A DNA stretch of 64,000 nt. It comes from JAFAZJ01 sp050183765. GTDB taxonomy: Bacteria; Pseudomonadota; Alphaproteobacteria; Reyranellales; Reyranellaceae. How positions within the stretch are numbered: position 1 is the stretch's first letter; every line of letters starts with the position of its first letter. The stretch is from assembly GCA_050183765.1 (NCBI GenBank), contig JBFXAZ010000014.1, positions 1 to 64,000 on the forward strand. Reading direction: 5' to 3'. Both the position numbers and the translations under genes were made by a program. The notes beneath the pieces were generated by a model that had not been told where the DNA came from, made no database searches, and saw nothing but the letters and a program-made list of their open reading frames with translations. Below, piece after piece: positions 24,280-33,197 of the stretch.

Positions 24280-25257
24280 CTACGTCCGGCGCGTCCAGCT
24301 TGCGACGTTGACCGCGCCGGGCGGCACCTCGCCCTTCACCAGCGCCTGCACCTGGCGCACCGTGTCCATCGCCTGACTCTCGCTCGCCGGCGGCGTCAGG
24401 CCGCCGATATGCGGCGTGGCGATCACGTTGGGCAGCCGCGCCAGGTCGGACGACGGCATCTGATCGGGCGCGCGGCCGACATCCATCGCCGCGCCGGCGA
24501 TACGGCCCTCGCTCAGCGCGGCGGCGAGCGCCGCTTCGTCGACCAGATTGCCGCGCGAGAGGTTGATGAAGAAGGCATCCGGCTTCATGCGCGCGAAGGC
24601 CGCGGCGTCGAGCAGGTTCTCGGTCTCCTCGTTGGCGATGGCCAGGCAGACGACGTAGTCGGCGCGGCCCAGCAGATCCTCCATCGGCAGCTTGATGAGG
24701 CGCGGATCGTCGACCTGGGCATAGGGGTCGGACACCAGCACCGTCATGCCGATGCTCGCCAGCAGCGGCGCGAGGTCGCGTGCGATGCGGCCATAGCCGA
24801 TGATGCCCACCGTACTGCCGGCGAGCTGACGGCCGACGCGGATCTCCGGCTTCTCGCCGGCATGATACGAGGCGGTGGCGCGCGAGACGCCGCGCGAGAG
24901 GTCGACGAGAAAGCCCAGCGCCAGCTCGACGACGGACTGCACGAAGCCCGGCTCGGCGTGCGTCACCAGCACACCGGCAGCCGAGGCGGCATCGACGTCG
25001 ATGTTGCGGATGTCGACGGCGGTGCGCATCAGGGCGCGCAGCCTCGGCAGGCCGGCGAAGACGGTGCCGGGCACAGGCGTGGCGCGGTCGACGATCACCA
25101 GGTCCATGTCCTGCGCCGCGGCGATCAGGCCCTGCGGATCGAGCGGCGCGGTCCCTTCATGCGTCGTGAGGTCAACCAGCCCGCGCAGCATCTCAAGCGG
25201 CTTTTCGCCGTAGTACTGCCGCCGCGCTTGCGGCGTATGGGTCAGCAGCAGCCTCAC
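24280..25257 (-). CDS. D-2-hydroxyacid dehydrogenase family protein
   Basis: A 325-residue NAD(P)-dependent dehydrogenase. It has the Rossmann motif GIIGYGRIARDL near residue 155, the catalytic Arg in NLSRGNLVDE, and the catalytic His in TPHIGG. The family reduces 2-oxoacids such as glyoxylate, hydroxypyruvate or phosphohydroxypyruvate. The true start appears to be GTG at 25257 (VRLLLTH), 10 bp after the atzH stop; the open frame continues upstream only over atzH. It is the last gene of the ABC-importer/atzGEH operon, which suggests handling of a product of that pathway. Confidence 0.82.
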   Translation of the reverse strand: MRLLLTHTPQARRQYYGEKPLEMLRGLVDLTTHEGTAPLDPQGLIAAAQDMDLVIVDRATPVPGTVFAGLPRLRALMRTAVDIRNIDVDAASAAGVLVTHAEPGFVQSVVELALGFLVDLSRGVSRATASYHAGEKPEIRVGRQLAGSTVGIIGYGRIARDLAPLLASIGMTVLVSDPYAQVDDPRLIKLPMEDLLGRADYVVCLAIANEETENLLDAAAFARMKPDAFFINLSRGNLVDEAALAAALSEGRIAGAAMDVGRAPDQMPSSDLARLPNVIATPHIGGLTPPASESQAMDTVRQVQALVKGEVPPGAVNVASWTRRT

Positions 25258-25267
25258 GAAAGCATCG

Positions 25268-25672
25268 TCAGGGACGCATTGGCGTCGCCTCGCCGACCAG
25301 CGAGACGTGTGCGGCGACGATGCGCCAGCCCTCCGGCGTGCGCATCCAGGTGTGGCTCTGGCGGCCGGTCTTGGTCGCGCCATGGCGACGGAACTCGACG
25401 TTGGCGGTGCCGAAGTCGCGCCCGTAGGTGACGATCCAGACCTTCAGCAGATCGCGGTTCGGCACGAAGGCCGGATCGCGCCCGGAGCGGAAGGCGGCGA
25501 TCTCGTCGTGGCCGTAGAGCTGCTCGCCGACGCCGTAGCGCAGCGTGTGCGGGCTGTTCCAGAACAGCGCGTCGAGCGTCTTCACGTCGTTGGTGTTGAG
25601 CGCGGTCTCGTAGCGGTAGAACGCGTCCGTGACCTCCCGGACGATCTCCGGGATGTTGATCTCGTGGCTCAT
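25268..25672 (-). CDS. atzH: AtzH-like protein (NTF2-like fold)
   Basis: A 134-residue NTF2/SnoaL-like protein with EIVREVTDAFYRYETALNTND, FWNSPHTLRYGVGE and SHTWMRTPEGWRIVAAHVS, matching the AtzH-like domain. In Pseudomonas sp. ADP, AtzH is a decarboxylating amidohydrolase acting between AtzEG and AtzF in the lower cyanuric-acid route. The ATG at 25672 is preferred over an upstream in-frame one. It follows atzE by 18 bp and overlaps no neighbour. Its presence beside atzG and atzE makes the family assignment firm; the substrate here is not proven. Confidence 0.85.
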   Translation of the reverse strand: MSHEINIPEIVREVTDAFYRYETALNTNDVKTLDALFWNSPHTLRYGVGEQLYGHDEIAAFRSGRDPAFVPNRDLLKVWIVTYGRDFGTANVEFRRHGATKTGRQSHTWMRTPEGWRIVAAHVSLVGEATPMRP

Positions 25673-25690
25673 CGTCGTCTCTCTTAGCAC

Positions 25691-27076
25691 CTAGGCCGGC
25701 GGGGCGGCGCAGATTCCTTCCTTCTCCAGCCAGGCGGCGACGCGCAGCGCCGCCTGCTCGTTGAACGGCCGCGCGATCACCTGCACGGCGATCGGCAGGC
25801 CGTCCGGTCGCTGGACGGGTACCGCCACAACGGGCAGGCCGATGAACGAGATCGGCTGGGTGAAGATTCCGAGATTGGCCCGCACCGGCATCTCGACGCC
25901 GGCGATGGTCATCACCTTCTGGCCGAGCGCGGGCGCCGTCGTTGGCGTCGCCGGCGCGAGGATGACGTCGACCTCGTCGAACAGCTTCAGGGTCTGCGCG
26001 CGGAAGATGCGGCGGAAACGCTGTGCCTTGATGTACCAGGCGGCCGGGATCAGCGCGCCGGCCATGAAGCGTTCGCGCGTGTCGGGGTCGAAATCCTGCG
26101 GCCGCTCACGCAGCCGGTCGAGATGCAGCGCGGCGCCTTCCGACGCGGTGATGATGTAGGCGCTGCCGCGGGCGCGGGCGGCGTCGGCGATCGTCACCTT
26201 GCGCGTGACGCCCAGCGCCCTGGCGACGGTCGCGACAGCTTCGGCCGCCACGGGCTCGAGCTGTCGCTCGAAATAGTCGCCGGCGACGGCGATGCGCAGG
26301 CCGCCGATGCCTTCGTCGAGCAATGGCAGAGTCGGCTGAGGCGGCTTGCTCGTGCAGACCGGGTCGTCCTCGTCCGGGCCCTGCATGACGTCGAACGACA
26401 CCGCCAGATCGGCGACCGAGCGCGCCAGCGGGCCGAGATGGTCGAGGCTGTCGACGAAGGGAAAGCTGCGTGCGCGGCTGAGCCGTCCATAGGTCGGCTT
26501 CAGGCCGAAGGTGCCGCAGAGCGATGAGGGCACGCGGATCGAGCCGTTGGTGTCGGAGCCGAGCGCGATGGTTGCCAGACCGCCGGCGACGGCGGCACCC
26601 GAACCGCCGGACGACCCGCCGGTCATGCGTGCGGTGTCGCGCGGATTGCGCGACGGGCCGTAATGGCTGTTCTCGCCGGTGAAGTCATAGGCGTACTCGC
26701 CCATGTTGAGGCCGCCCAGCAGGATGGCCCCGGCGGCATCGAGCCGCTCGATCAGCGTGGCGTCGCGCGGCGCGGGCGGCAGGTCGGCGTTGATCTTCGA
26801 GCCGGCCAGTGTCGTGACATCCTTGATGTCGATCAGGTTCTTCACCGCGTAGGTCGCGCCGGCCAGCGGACCGGGATCGCCGCCGGCCGCGACGGTCGCG
26901 TCGATCTCGGCGGCCTTCTTGTGCGCCCGCGCCGCCGTCACCGTCGTGAAGGCGTTGAGCACGGAGTCGCGCGCCTCGATGCGGCCGAGCGTGGCCTCGA
27001 CGACATCGAGCGCCGTGATGCGCTTCGCCTTCACGGCCTGGGCGACCTGGGTCGCCGTCATGTCCGCGAGGTTCAT
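25691..27076 (-). CDS. atzE: AtzE-family amidohydrolase (amidase signature)
   Basis: A 461-residue amidase-signature enzyme. The Ser-cisSer-Lys triad is visible as Lys in TYAVKNLIDI, cis-Ser in TGGSSGGSGAAVAGG and the nucleophile in SDTNGSIRVPSSL. It is closest in layout to AtzE, which with the small subunit AtzG hydrolyses 1-carboxybiuret. The start overlaps the atzG stop by ATGA, as expected for a stable two-subunit complex. The precise substrate in this organism is unknown, since no ring-opening hydrolase is encoded nearby. Confidence 0.88.
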   Translation of the reverse strand: MNLADMTATQVAQAVKAKRITALDVVEATLGRIEARDSVLNAFTTVTAARAHKKAAEIDATVAAGGDPGPLAGATYAVKNLIDIKDVTTLAGSKINADLPPAPRDATLIERLDAAGAILLGGLNMGEYAYDFTGENSHYGPSRNPRDTARMTGGSSGGSGAAVAGGLATIALGSDTNGSIRVPSSLCGTFGLKPTYGRLSRARSFPFVDSLDHLGPLARSVADLAVSFDVMQGPDEDDPVCTSKPPQPTLPLLDEGIGGLRIAVAGDYFERQLEPVAAEAVATVARALGVTRKVTIADAARARGSAYIITASEGAALHLDRLRERPQDFDPDTRERFMAGALIPAAWYIKAQRFRRIFRAQTLKLFDEVDVILAPATPTTAPALGQKVMTIAGVEMPVRANLGIFTQPISFIGLPVVAVPVQRPDGLPIAVQVIARPFNEQAALRVAAWLEKEGICAAPPA

Positions 27077-27255
27077 GGCTGGAAAACGGGGCCGTTCTCG
27101 GTGGCGTCGGCGATCGGCTCGGCCAGCGCCAGGCCGGCGATCGTGCGGGAGATCGCGAAATTGGCGATCACCTTGTCGCGCGATTGCGGGTCGATCGGCA
27201 GGCCGACCACCTTCGCCATGGCGTCGACGAAGGCGCCCGTGTCGTCGTCAGGCAT
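27073..27255 (-). CDS. atzG: AtzG-like small amidase subunit (DUF4089)
   Basis: A 60-residue helical protein starting MPDDDTGAFVDAMAKVVGLP, of the AtzG/DUF4089 family, resembling the GatC role: it wraps and stabilises the AtzE amidase. The GGGGGAGG ribosome-binding site is close to the ATG. It overlaps atzE by four bases and lies 30 bp after the second ATPase gene of the importer, tying transport and hydrolysis into one message. Confidence 0.87.
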   Translation of the reverse strand: MPDDDTGAFVDAMAKVVGLPIDPQSRDKVIANFAISRTIAGLALAEPIADATENGPVFQP

Positions 27256-27285
27256 GCGATGTCCTCCCCCGATGATGCGGCAATC

Positions 27286-28308
27286 CTAGCCCGGCGCCTC
27301 GGCGAAGTGGCAAGCCACTTCGCGGCTTGGCGTGACGCGACGCAGTGCCGGCATCGATTCGGCGCAGTCGCGCGTGCCCAGCGGGCAGCGGCCGTAGAAG
27401 CGGCAGACATTCGGATCGGGATCGATCGGGCTGCGCGGCTCGCCGGACAGGCGCAGCCTGCCTGTGCGCCGTTCGGGGTCGGCCTGCGGGATCGCCGAGA
27501 TCAGCGCGCGTGTGTAGGGATGCAGCGGGTTGGCGAAAACCTCGTCGGCCGGTCCCGCCTCGACGATCCTGCCGAGATACATCACCAGCACGCGATCGCA
27601 GAGCAGGCGCACGACGTTGAGGTCGTGGCTGACGAACAGGTAGCTCATGCCCAGCCGCGCCTTGAGGTCTTCGAGCAGCTGCAGGATGACGACCTGCACG
27701 GAGACGTCGAGCGCCGCGGTCGGCTCGTCGAGGATCAGCAGCTCGGGCTCGACGGCGATGGCGCGGGCGATGCCGACGCGCGCCTTCTGGCCGCCGGAAA
27801 GCTGGTGCGGGAAGCGGCTCAGCAATTCGCGCGGCAGGCCGGTCATGTCGGCGAGGTTGTTGATCCGCGTGGTCAGCCCGTCGCCGCTCGCCCGTTTCAG
27901 CCGACGCAGCGGATCGGCGATGGCATCGAAGGCGGTGTAGCGCGGGTTCAGCGAATCGCCCGCGTCCTGGAACACCATCTGGATGCGCGCACGGTTCTCG
28001 TTGGCGGCGAAGTCGCGGGCGCGAAACAGCGACAGCTCGGTGGCGCCCAGCCGGATCACGCCCTCGGTCGGATCGAGCAGGCGGTTGATCAGCCGGACCA
28101 GGGTGGACTTGCCGCAGCCTGATTCGCCGACCAGCCCGACGGTCTCGCCGCGGCCGATGGCCAGGCTGACGTTGTCGACGGCGTGCAGCTTGGGCAAGGG
28201 CGCTTCCTCGCCGCGCAGCCGCTCGCGGAAGCGCTGCCACGCACCGCGCTTGGCGCCGACGTTGAAGCGCTTGTGCAGCTCGGCGATGTCGAGGAGGGGC
28301 GGGCTCAT
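27286..28308 (-). CDS. Peptide-type ABC transporter ATP-binding protein (DppF/OppF type)
   Basis: A 340-residue ATPase: Walker A GESGCGKST, signature LSGGQKARV, Walker B LLILDEPTAALD and the H-loop VSHD. The C-terminal oligopeptide-transporter extension has the CRFYGRCPLGTRDC Cys motif, likely a [4Fe-4S] site in this family. The start at 28308 gives an ATGA overlap with the preceding ATPase gene; the frame is open further upstream but this is shadow sequence. Confidence 0.92.
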   Translation of the reverse strand: MSPPLLDIAELHKRFNVGAKRGAWQRFRERLRGEEAPLPKLHAVDNVSLAIGRGETVGLVGESGCGKSTLVRLINRLLDPTEGVIRLGATELSLFRARDFAANENRARIQMVFQDAGDSLNPRYTAFDAIADPLRRLKRASGDGLTTRINNLADMTGLPRELLSRFPHQLSGGQKARVGIARAIAVEPELLILDEPTAALDVSVQVVILQLLEDLKARLGMSYLFVSHDLNVVRLLCDRVLVMYLGRIVEAGPADEVFANPLHPYTRALISAIPQADPERRTGRLRLSGEPRSPIDPDPNVCRFYGRCPLGTRDCAESMPALRRVTPSREVACHFAEAPG

Positions 28309-29273
28309 AGCGGGTTCCGGCAGGCCACGAAATGCGCCTCGCCCAGCGCCGTGTGCGGCAGCGGTCCGGCGCAGGCGTCGAGGCGGCGTTCGCAGCGATC
28401 GCTGTAGCGGCAGCTCGGCAGGTCGTCGCGCCGCAGGTCGGGCAGGGATCCCGGGATCGAGGCCAGGGATGCCAGCGAACCGCTTTCGCTGGGCGTCGCC
28501 GCCAGCAGGCGGGCCGAATAGGGATGGCGCGCGGCGTTGAACAGAATGGCGCTGGGCGCGCTTTCGACGATGTGGCCGGCATGCATGACGACGATGCGGT
28601 CGCAATATTCCGCGGCGAGCGTCAGGTCGTGGGTGATGAAGATGGTCGCGGTGCCGGTCTCGTGCGCCAGCTCGGCGATCAGGTCCATGATCACCGCCTG
28701 GGTCGTGACGTCGAGGCCGGTGGTCGGCTCGTCGGCGATCAGCAGGCTGGGCCGGCAGGCGATGGCGATGGCGATCATCACGCGCTGGCACATGCCGCCG
28801 GAGAGCTCGAAGGGATAGGCCTTGGCGCGGCGCTCCGGGTCGGGGATGCGCACCTTCTTCAGCATCTCGATCGCCAGCCCGGGCGCCTGGGCGCGCGTGG
28901 CGCCGCCGTGGCGCACCAGCACGTCGGCGATCTGCTCGCCGACGCGGCGGATCGGGTTGAGCGCCGTGCGCGGGTTCTGGAAGATCATCGACAGCTCGCG
29001 CCCGCGCAGCTCGGCCAGCTCGCGCTCCGACAGCTTCAAGAGGTCGGAGCCGCCGAACATCGCGGTGCCCGCCGTGACCTTTCCGGCCGCGTCGAGGATG
29101 CCCATGACGGCGAAGGCGGTGACCGACTTGCCCGAGCCGCTCTCGCCGACCAGCGCCACCGTCTCGCCCTTGGCGATGCTGAAGCCGACATGGTCGAGCA
29201 CCTTCACCACGCCGGAGCGGGTGCGGAACTCGACGCAGAGGTTGTCGACGGCGAGGGCGGGCGCGGCGCTCAT
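28305..29273 (-). CDS. Peptide-type ABC transporter ATP-binding protein (DppD/OppD type)
   Basis: A 322-residue ATPase with Walker A GESGSGKSV, signature ELSGGMCQRV, Walker B LLIADEPTTGLD and the H-loop ITHD. The C-terminal OppD-type extension has the CRYSDRCERRLDAC cysteine motif. It pairs with the following ATPase gene as the two different nucleotide-binding subunits, with which it overlaps by four bases. It lies 24 bp after the second permease gene. Confidence 0.92.
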   Translation of the reverse strand: MSAAPALAVDNLCVEFRTRSGVVKVLDHVGFSIAKGETVALVGESGSGKSVTAFAVMGILDAAGKVTAGTAMFGGSDLLKLSERELAELRGRELSMIFQNPRTALNPIRRVGEQIADVLVRHGGATRAQAPGLAIEMLKKVRIPDPERRAKAYPFELSGGMCQRVMIAIAIACRPSLLIADEPTTGLDVTTQAVIMDLIAELAHETGTATIFITHDLTLAAEYCDRIVVMHAGHIVESAPSAILFNAARHPYSARLLAATPSESGSLASLASIPGSLPDLRRDDLPSCRYSDRCERRLDACAGPLPHTALGEAHFVACRNPL

Positions 29274-29297
29274 CTGCGCTTCCTCATGTGCGCTTCC

Positions 29298-30143
29298 TCA
29301 TGTCCGCTTCCTGGGGTCGATGATGTCGCGCAGGCCGTCGCCCAGCAGGTTGAAGCAGAACACCGCCAGCATCAGCGTGGCGCCGGGGAACAGCGCGATC
29401 CACCATTCGCCCGACTGGATGAAGTTGGCGCCCTCGGCGACCATGATGCCCCATTCCGGTGCCGGCGGCCGCACGCCCAGGCCGATGAACGACAGGCCCG
29501 CCGCGTTGAGGATGGCGTAGCCCATGGTCAGCGACATCTGCACCATCATGATCGGCATGATGTTGGGCAGGATGTGGCCGAACAGCACGCGCGCCTCGCC
29601 GTTGCCGGAGAGCCGCGCGGCTTCGACGAAGCCGGCGTCGCGGCGGATGTTGGCCTCGGCGCGCGCCACGCGGGCGTAGAGCGGGAAGTTGATGATCGCC
29701 GTGGCGATGATGATGTTGGTGACCTTGTTGCCCAGCGCCGCGACGATGCCCATGGCAAGCACGAACAGCGGGAAGGCCATGATGGTGTCGGCGAGCCGGC
29801 CGACGATGCGGTCGGACCAGCCGCCGAAATAGCCCGCGGCGACGCCCGAGACCGCACCCAGCAGGAAGGCGAGGATCACCGAGGCGAAGGCGATGGTGAG
29901 GTCCAGCCGCGTCGCCACCAGCACGCGGCTGAAGATGTCGCGGCCCAGCTGGTCGGTGCCGAACCAGTGCGCCGCCGAGGGCGGCTTCAGCGCCAGGCTG
30001 GTGTTGGTCGCCAGCGGATCGTAGGGCGCGATGATAGGCCCGAAGATCGCCGCCAGCAGGAACAGCGCGAAGAGGCCGAAGGCGAAGGCCGTGATCGGAT
30101 TCTCCGACAGCACATAGCGGGCGTGGCGCAGGAGCGGGAGCAT
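29298..30143 (-). CDS. Peptide-type ABC transporter permease (DppC type)
   Basis: A 281-residue inner-membrane protein with six predicted helices. The DppC-type N-terminal region has HWFGTDQLGRDIFSR, and the coupling-loop segment YARVARAEANIRRD is followed by HILPNIMPIMMV. It forms the translocation channel with the DppB-type permease. Unlike its neighbours it is preceded by a 187-bp gap filled by a type-A inverted repeat, whose end is 16 bp before its start codon. Confidence 0.92.
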   Translation of the reverse strand: MLPLLRHARYVLSENPITAFAFGLFALFLLAAIFGPIIAPYDPLATNTSLALKPPSAAHWFGTDQLGRDIFSRVLVATRLDLTIAFASVILAFLLGAVSGVAAGYFGGWSDRIVGRLADTIMAFPLFVLAMGIVAALGNKVTNIIIATAIINFPLYARVARAEANIRRDAGFVEAARLSGNGEARVLFGHILPNIMPIMMVQMSLTMGYAILNAAGLSFIGLGVRPPAPEWGIMVAEGANFIQSGEWWIALFPGATLMLAVFCFNLLGDGLRDIIDPRKRT

Positions 30144-30159
30144 GGCTAGCCCGCCCTTT

Positions 30160-30312
30160 CCTTCTCCCCGCGAAGGCGGGGAGAAGGTGCCGAGCGGAGC
30201 GAGGCGGATGAGGGGCTTCCTCGTTCAACACCCACTGACGTCGCCGTTGAGCCTTCGCGAAGCCCCTCATCCGCCCTTCGGGCACCTTCTCCCCGCCTTC
30301 GCGGGGAGAAGG
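30160..30312. repeat. Type-A inverted repeat (copy 1)
   Basis: A 153-bp element with arms of about 56 bp. Each end is a hairpin CCTTCTCCCCGC / GCGGGGAGAAGG around GAAG or CTTC, followed inward by GGTGCC and GCGGATGAGGGGCTTC. It lies between the two permease genes of the first importer. Its end is 16 bp before the downstream ATG at 30143, and GGGGAGAAGG is part of the hairpin arm. Confidence 0.85.
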
Positions 30313-30330
30313 AGAAGATGGATGCCCGCC

Positions 30331-31344
30331 TCATGCGTCCAGCCTCACGCGCGGATCGACCAGGCCGTAGAGGATGTCGATCACCAGGTTGAGCGCGATG
30401 TAGAGCACCGCCATGGTCAGCACGAAGCCCTGCACCGGCGCGTAGTCCGAGGTGATCAGCGCGTTGACGGCGTAGAGCCCGATGCCCGGCCAGGCGAACA
30501 CCGTCTCGACCAGGACGTTGGCGCCGAGCAGGAAGGAGAACACCATGCCCAGGGTGGTGATCACCGGCAGCACGGCGTTGCGGAAGGCGTAGGTGAAGAC
30601 CACGGTGCGCGGCGCCAGGCCGCTGGCCCGCGCGGTGCGGATGAAGTCGCTGCCCAGCACCGAGAGCATCGAGCCGCGCGTCATGCGCGCCAGCGGCGCC
30701 AGCGAGAAGATCGCCATCGCGGACGCCGGCAATGCCAGCTGCCGCAGGCTTCCCCAGAACGCCTCGCCGTTGCCCGTCAGCAGGCTGTCGATCAGGTAGA
30801 AGCCGGTGATGTGCGTGGGCGGCGAGACGAAGATGTCGAGCCGGCCGGTCGGCGCCGGCGCGATCTGCAGGAGATAGTAGAAGACATAGGCGAACAGCAG
30901 GCCGGTGAAGAACACCGGCAGCGAGACGCCCGCCGTGGTGATCACGCGGCAGACGTGGTCGATCCACGATCCCTGCTTCACCGCCGCGAGCACGCCCAGG
31001 GGAATGGCGATGCCGGCGGCGAGGACCAGCGCCACCAGGGTCAGCTCGGCCGAGGCGGGCAGGCGCGTGGCGATTTCCGTCACGACGGGCTGGCCGGTCG
31101 ACAGCGAGGTGCCGAGATTGCCGCTCAGCAGGTCGCCGACATAGGCGACGAACTGCTCGGGCAGCGACTTGTCGAGGCCGAGCTTGGCGCGGATCTCGGC
31201 GATCGCCTGCGGCGTGGCGGCGAGCCCCGCGAAATACGCCGCGGGGTCGCCCGGCAACAGGCGGGTGAGCGCGAAGGTGACGACCACCACGCCGATGACG
31301 CTCGGCACGGCCGTCGCCAGCCGCGACAGGATCTGGCCGAGCAT
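30331..31344 (-). CDS. Peptide-type ABC transporter permease (DppB type)
   Basis: A 337-residue inner-membrane permease. It has an N-terminal helix, the LLPGDPAAYFAGL segment, a long periplasmic stretch and five further helices. The family motifs are ARMTRGSMLSVLGSDFIRTAR (coupling loop) and VVFTYAFRNAVLPVIT. It is 24 bp after the binding-protein gene and is separated from the second permease gene by an inverted repeat. Confidence 0.92.
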   Translation of the reverse strand: MLGQILSRLATAVPSVIGVVVVTFALTRLLPGDPAAYFAGLAATPQAIAEIRAKLGLDKSLPEQFVAYVGDLLSGNLGTSLSTGQPVVTEIATRLPASAELTLVALVLAAGIAIPLGVLAAVKQGSWIDHVCRVITTAGVSLPVFFTGLLFAYVFYYLLQIAPAPTGRLDIFVSPPTHITGFYLIDSLLTGNGEAFWGSLRQLALPASAMAIFSLAPLARMTRGSMLSVLGSDFIRTARASGLAPRTVVFTYAFRNAVLPVITTLGMVFSFLLGANVLVETVFAWPGIGLYAVNALITSDYAPVQGFVLTMAVLYIALNLVIDILYGLVDPRVRLDA

Positions 31345-31368
31345 CGCGTGGTCCTCCCCGCCCCGGCC

Positions 31369-32970
31369 TCAGCCCTTGACGAGCTGGCGGTAGTCGAGCT
31401 GGCGGTGGAACCAGTAGCGGTAGCCGGTGACGTTCTTCTGCATCGCCACGTTGAGCAGCGGCTGGAACAGCGGGATGCGCGGCACTTCCTCGAAGGCGAT
31501 ATCGACGAAGCCCTTCACCGCCGCCTCGTACTCCGGACCCGTGGTGAAGCGCGCCTTCTCGATCAGCGCGTCCATGGTCGGGTTCTGGTAGCTCATCGTG
31601 TTGAACACGGCGTTCTGGCCGTGATAGCACCAGAAGAAGAAGTACTCGGCGTAGTTCAGCCAGCCGCCGAAGGTGTTGGTGATCATCGGCAGGTTCTTCT
31701 TCAACAGCTCCGCGCGCCAGTTGGCACCGGGGATCTTGTTGATCGTCGCCTTGATGCCGATCTGCGCCAGGCTCTCCTGCACCAGCACGCTCAGCGGCTC
31801 GTTGATGCCGGCGAGACCGAGATCGAAGCTCAAGGTCGTCTCGAAGCCGTTGGGATAGCCGGCCTCGGCGAGCAGCGCCTTGGCCTTGGCGATGTCGGTG
31901 TTGTAGCCGTGCTTCTGCGGCCAGTAGGTGCCCTTGGCCTTGTTGTCGGCGCCGCCGAAGAGCGGGATCGACTGGCCGAACATCACGGCGTCCTGGATCT
32001 TCTGGTAGGGGATGGCATAGGCCACCGCCTGGCGGACCTTCACGTTGTCGAACGGCTTCTGCTTCACGTTCATGCCGATGTACTGAATGGCGTTCTCGAC
32101 CGGCGTGCCGACGATGGTCAGCTTGGGCGAGGATTTCAGCTCGGCGAAGTCCTTCGAGCCGAGATCGAACGAGATGTCGGCGTCGCCGCGTTCCAGCAGC
32201 GCACGGCGATTGCCGGCGCTGGGGATGATGCGCATGATCACGCGCTTGATCTTGGGCATCGGCCCGCTCTTCCAGTCGTCGTTGCGCGCGTAGACGACTT
32301 CCTGCCCGGGCTGCCAGCGCTCGATCTTGTAGGCGCCGCCGCCGGCCAGGTTGTTCTTGGCCCACGCCATCGCCCAGGGGTCGGTGGCGGTCGCGTGCTT
32401 CTTGCACAGCTCGGAGTTCATGATCACCGGCACCGGCACCGCGAGGTCCGGCATGCTGAGCTTGTCGGCGCGCAGGAAGTCGACGCGGAAGGTGTGGTCG
32501 TCGACGGCGACGAACTGCTCGGGCTTCTGCAGCGAGCCGGCGGCCATCTGGAAGGTCGGGAAGCCGCCGACCTTGACGGCGCGGTCGAACGACCACTTCA
32601 CGTCCTTGGCGGTGACCGGCGTGCCGTCGTGGAACTTCGCGTCCTTGCGCAGCTTGAAGGTCGCCGAGGTCGGGGTGACGTTCCACTCCGTCGCCAGCTC
32701 CGGCTCGAGCTTGGAATAGTCGTAGTGGTCGTGCCCGTTGGCGTCCTTCTTCACGCCATAGGTCATCAGCCGGTCATGGGTGTTCCACGACACCTCGTAG
32801 GACGGCCGGTTGGCGCCCACGCCGTGGATATCCATCATGTTGGGCGTGTTCTCGGCGACGATCAGCAGCGTCTCCTGACGCGACTGCGCCTTCAGCGGCG
32901 AGAACACCGCCGGCGCTGCCACCGACGTGGCCAATGCGCTCGACGATGCGAGAAAGGTGCGGCGCTTCAT
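31369..32970 (-). CDS. ABC transporter substrate-binding protein, family 5
   Basis: A 533-residue periplasmic binding protein with a Tat-like signal (KRRTFLASSSALA, cleavage near LKAQ). Family motifs include FKLRKDAKFHDGTPVTAKDV and GGGAYKIERWQPGQEV. It is the first gene of the operon that continues into the permeases, ATPases and atzGEH, so its ligand is probably the precursor of the AtzE substrate or a related ureide-like compound; this is inference. It is divergent from the allophanate hydrolase gene. Confidence 0.92.
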   Translation of the reverse strand: MKRRTFLASSSALATSVAAPAVFSPLKAQSRQETLLIVAENTPNMMDIHGVGANRPSYEVSWNTHDRLMTYGVKKDANGHDHYDYSKLEPELATEWNVTPTSATFKLRKDAKFHDGTPVTAKDVKWSFDRAVKVGGFPTFQMAAGSLQKPEQFVAVDDHTFRVDFLRADKLSMPDLAVPVPVIMNSELCKKHATATDPWAMAWAKNNLAGGGAYKIERWQPGQEVVYARNDDWKSGPMPKIKRVIMRIIPSAGNRRALLERGDADISFDLGSKDFAELKSSPKLTIVGTPVENAIQYIGMNVKQKPFDNVKVRQAVAYAIPYQKIQDAVMFGQSIPLFGGADNKAKGTYWPQKHGYNTDIAKAKALLAEAGYPNGFETTLSFDLGLAGINEPLSVLVQESLAQIGIKATINKIPGANWRAELLKKNLPMITNTFGGWLNYAEYFFFWCYHGQNAVFNTMSYQNPTMDALIEKARFTTGPEYEAAVKGFVDIAFEEVPRIPLFQPLLNVAMQKNVTGYRYWFHRQLDYRQLVKG

Positions 32971-33197
32971 GATGCTGATCTCCCCGATTGCCCCAACCCG
33001 GGCCCCGCGACACAGGCAGCAAGGGACGTGCCAGCAATTTTCCTAAGGAATCTCGCGGATACCTGACATTATGCTAGTCAGATTGCATACATTGAGGTCG
33101 TGGATGCATATTTTATGATCACCTAGGGTCATTCGAGGTGCCTTGAGGCTTGGCACAAGGCTTGATTAAGGAAGTGGCAATGCGAGGGGGAGGCGGG
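32971..33197. promoter_or_regulatory. Divergent promoter region of the atz-type locus
   Basis: A 227-bp, relatively AT-rich gap. It holds a direct repeat TGCATA at 33084-33089 and 33105-33110, exactly 21 bp apart. An inverted repeat CTGAC / GTCAG spans 33063-33081. On the plus strand at 33151-33165 is TGGCAC, five bases, TTGA: a sigma-54-like box with A for C at -12, pointing to atzF. Regulator binding is inferred only. Confidence 0.45.

Noticed and set aside
30160..30312. CRISPR-like or Rho-independent terminator reading of the repeat elements
   Set aside because: There are no regular direct repeats with spacers. The hairpins lack T-runs and lie before start codons inside operons, so neither label fits.
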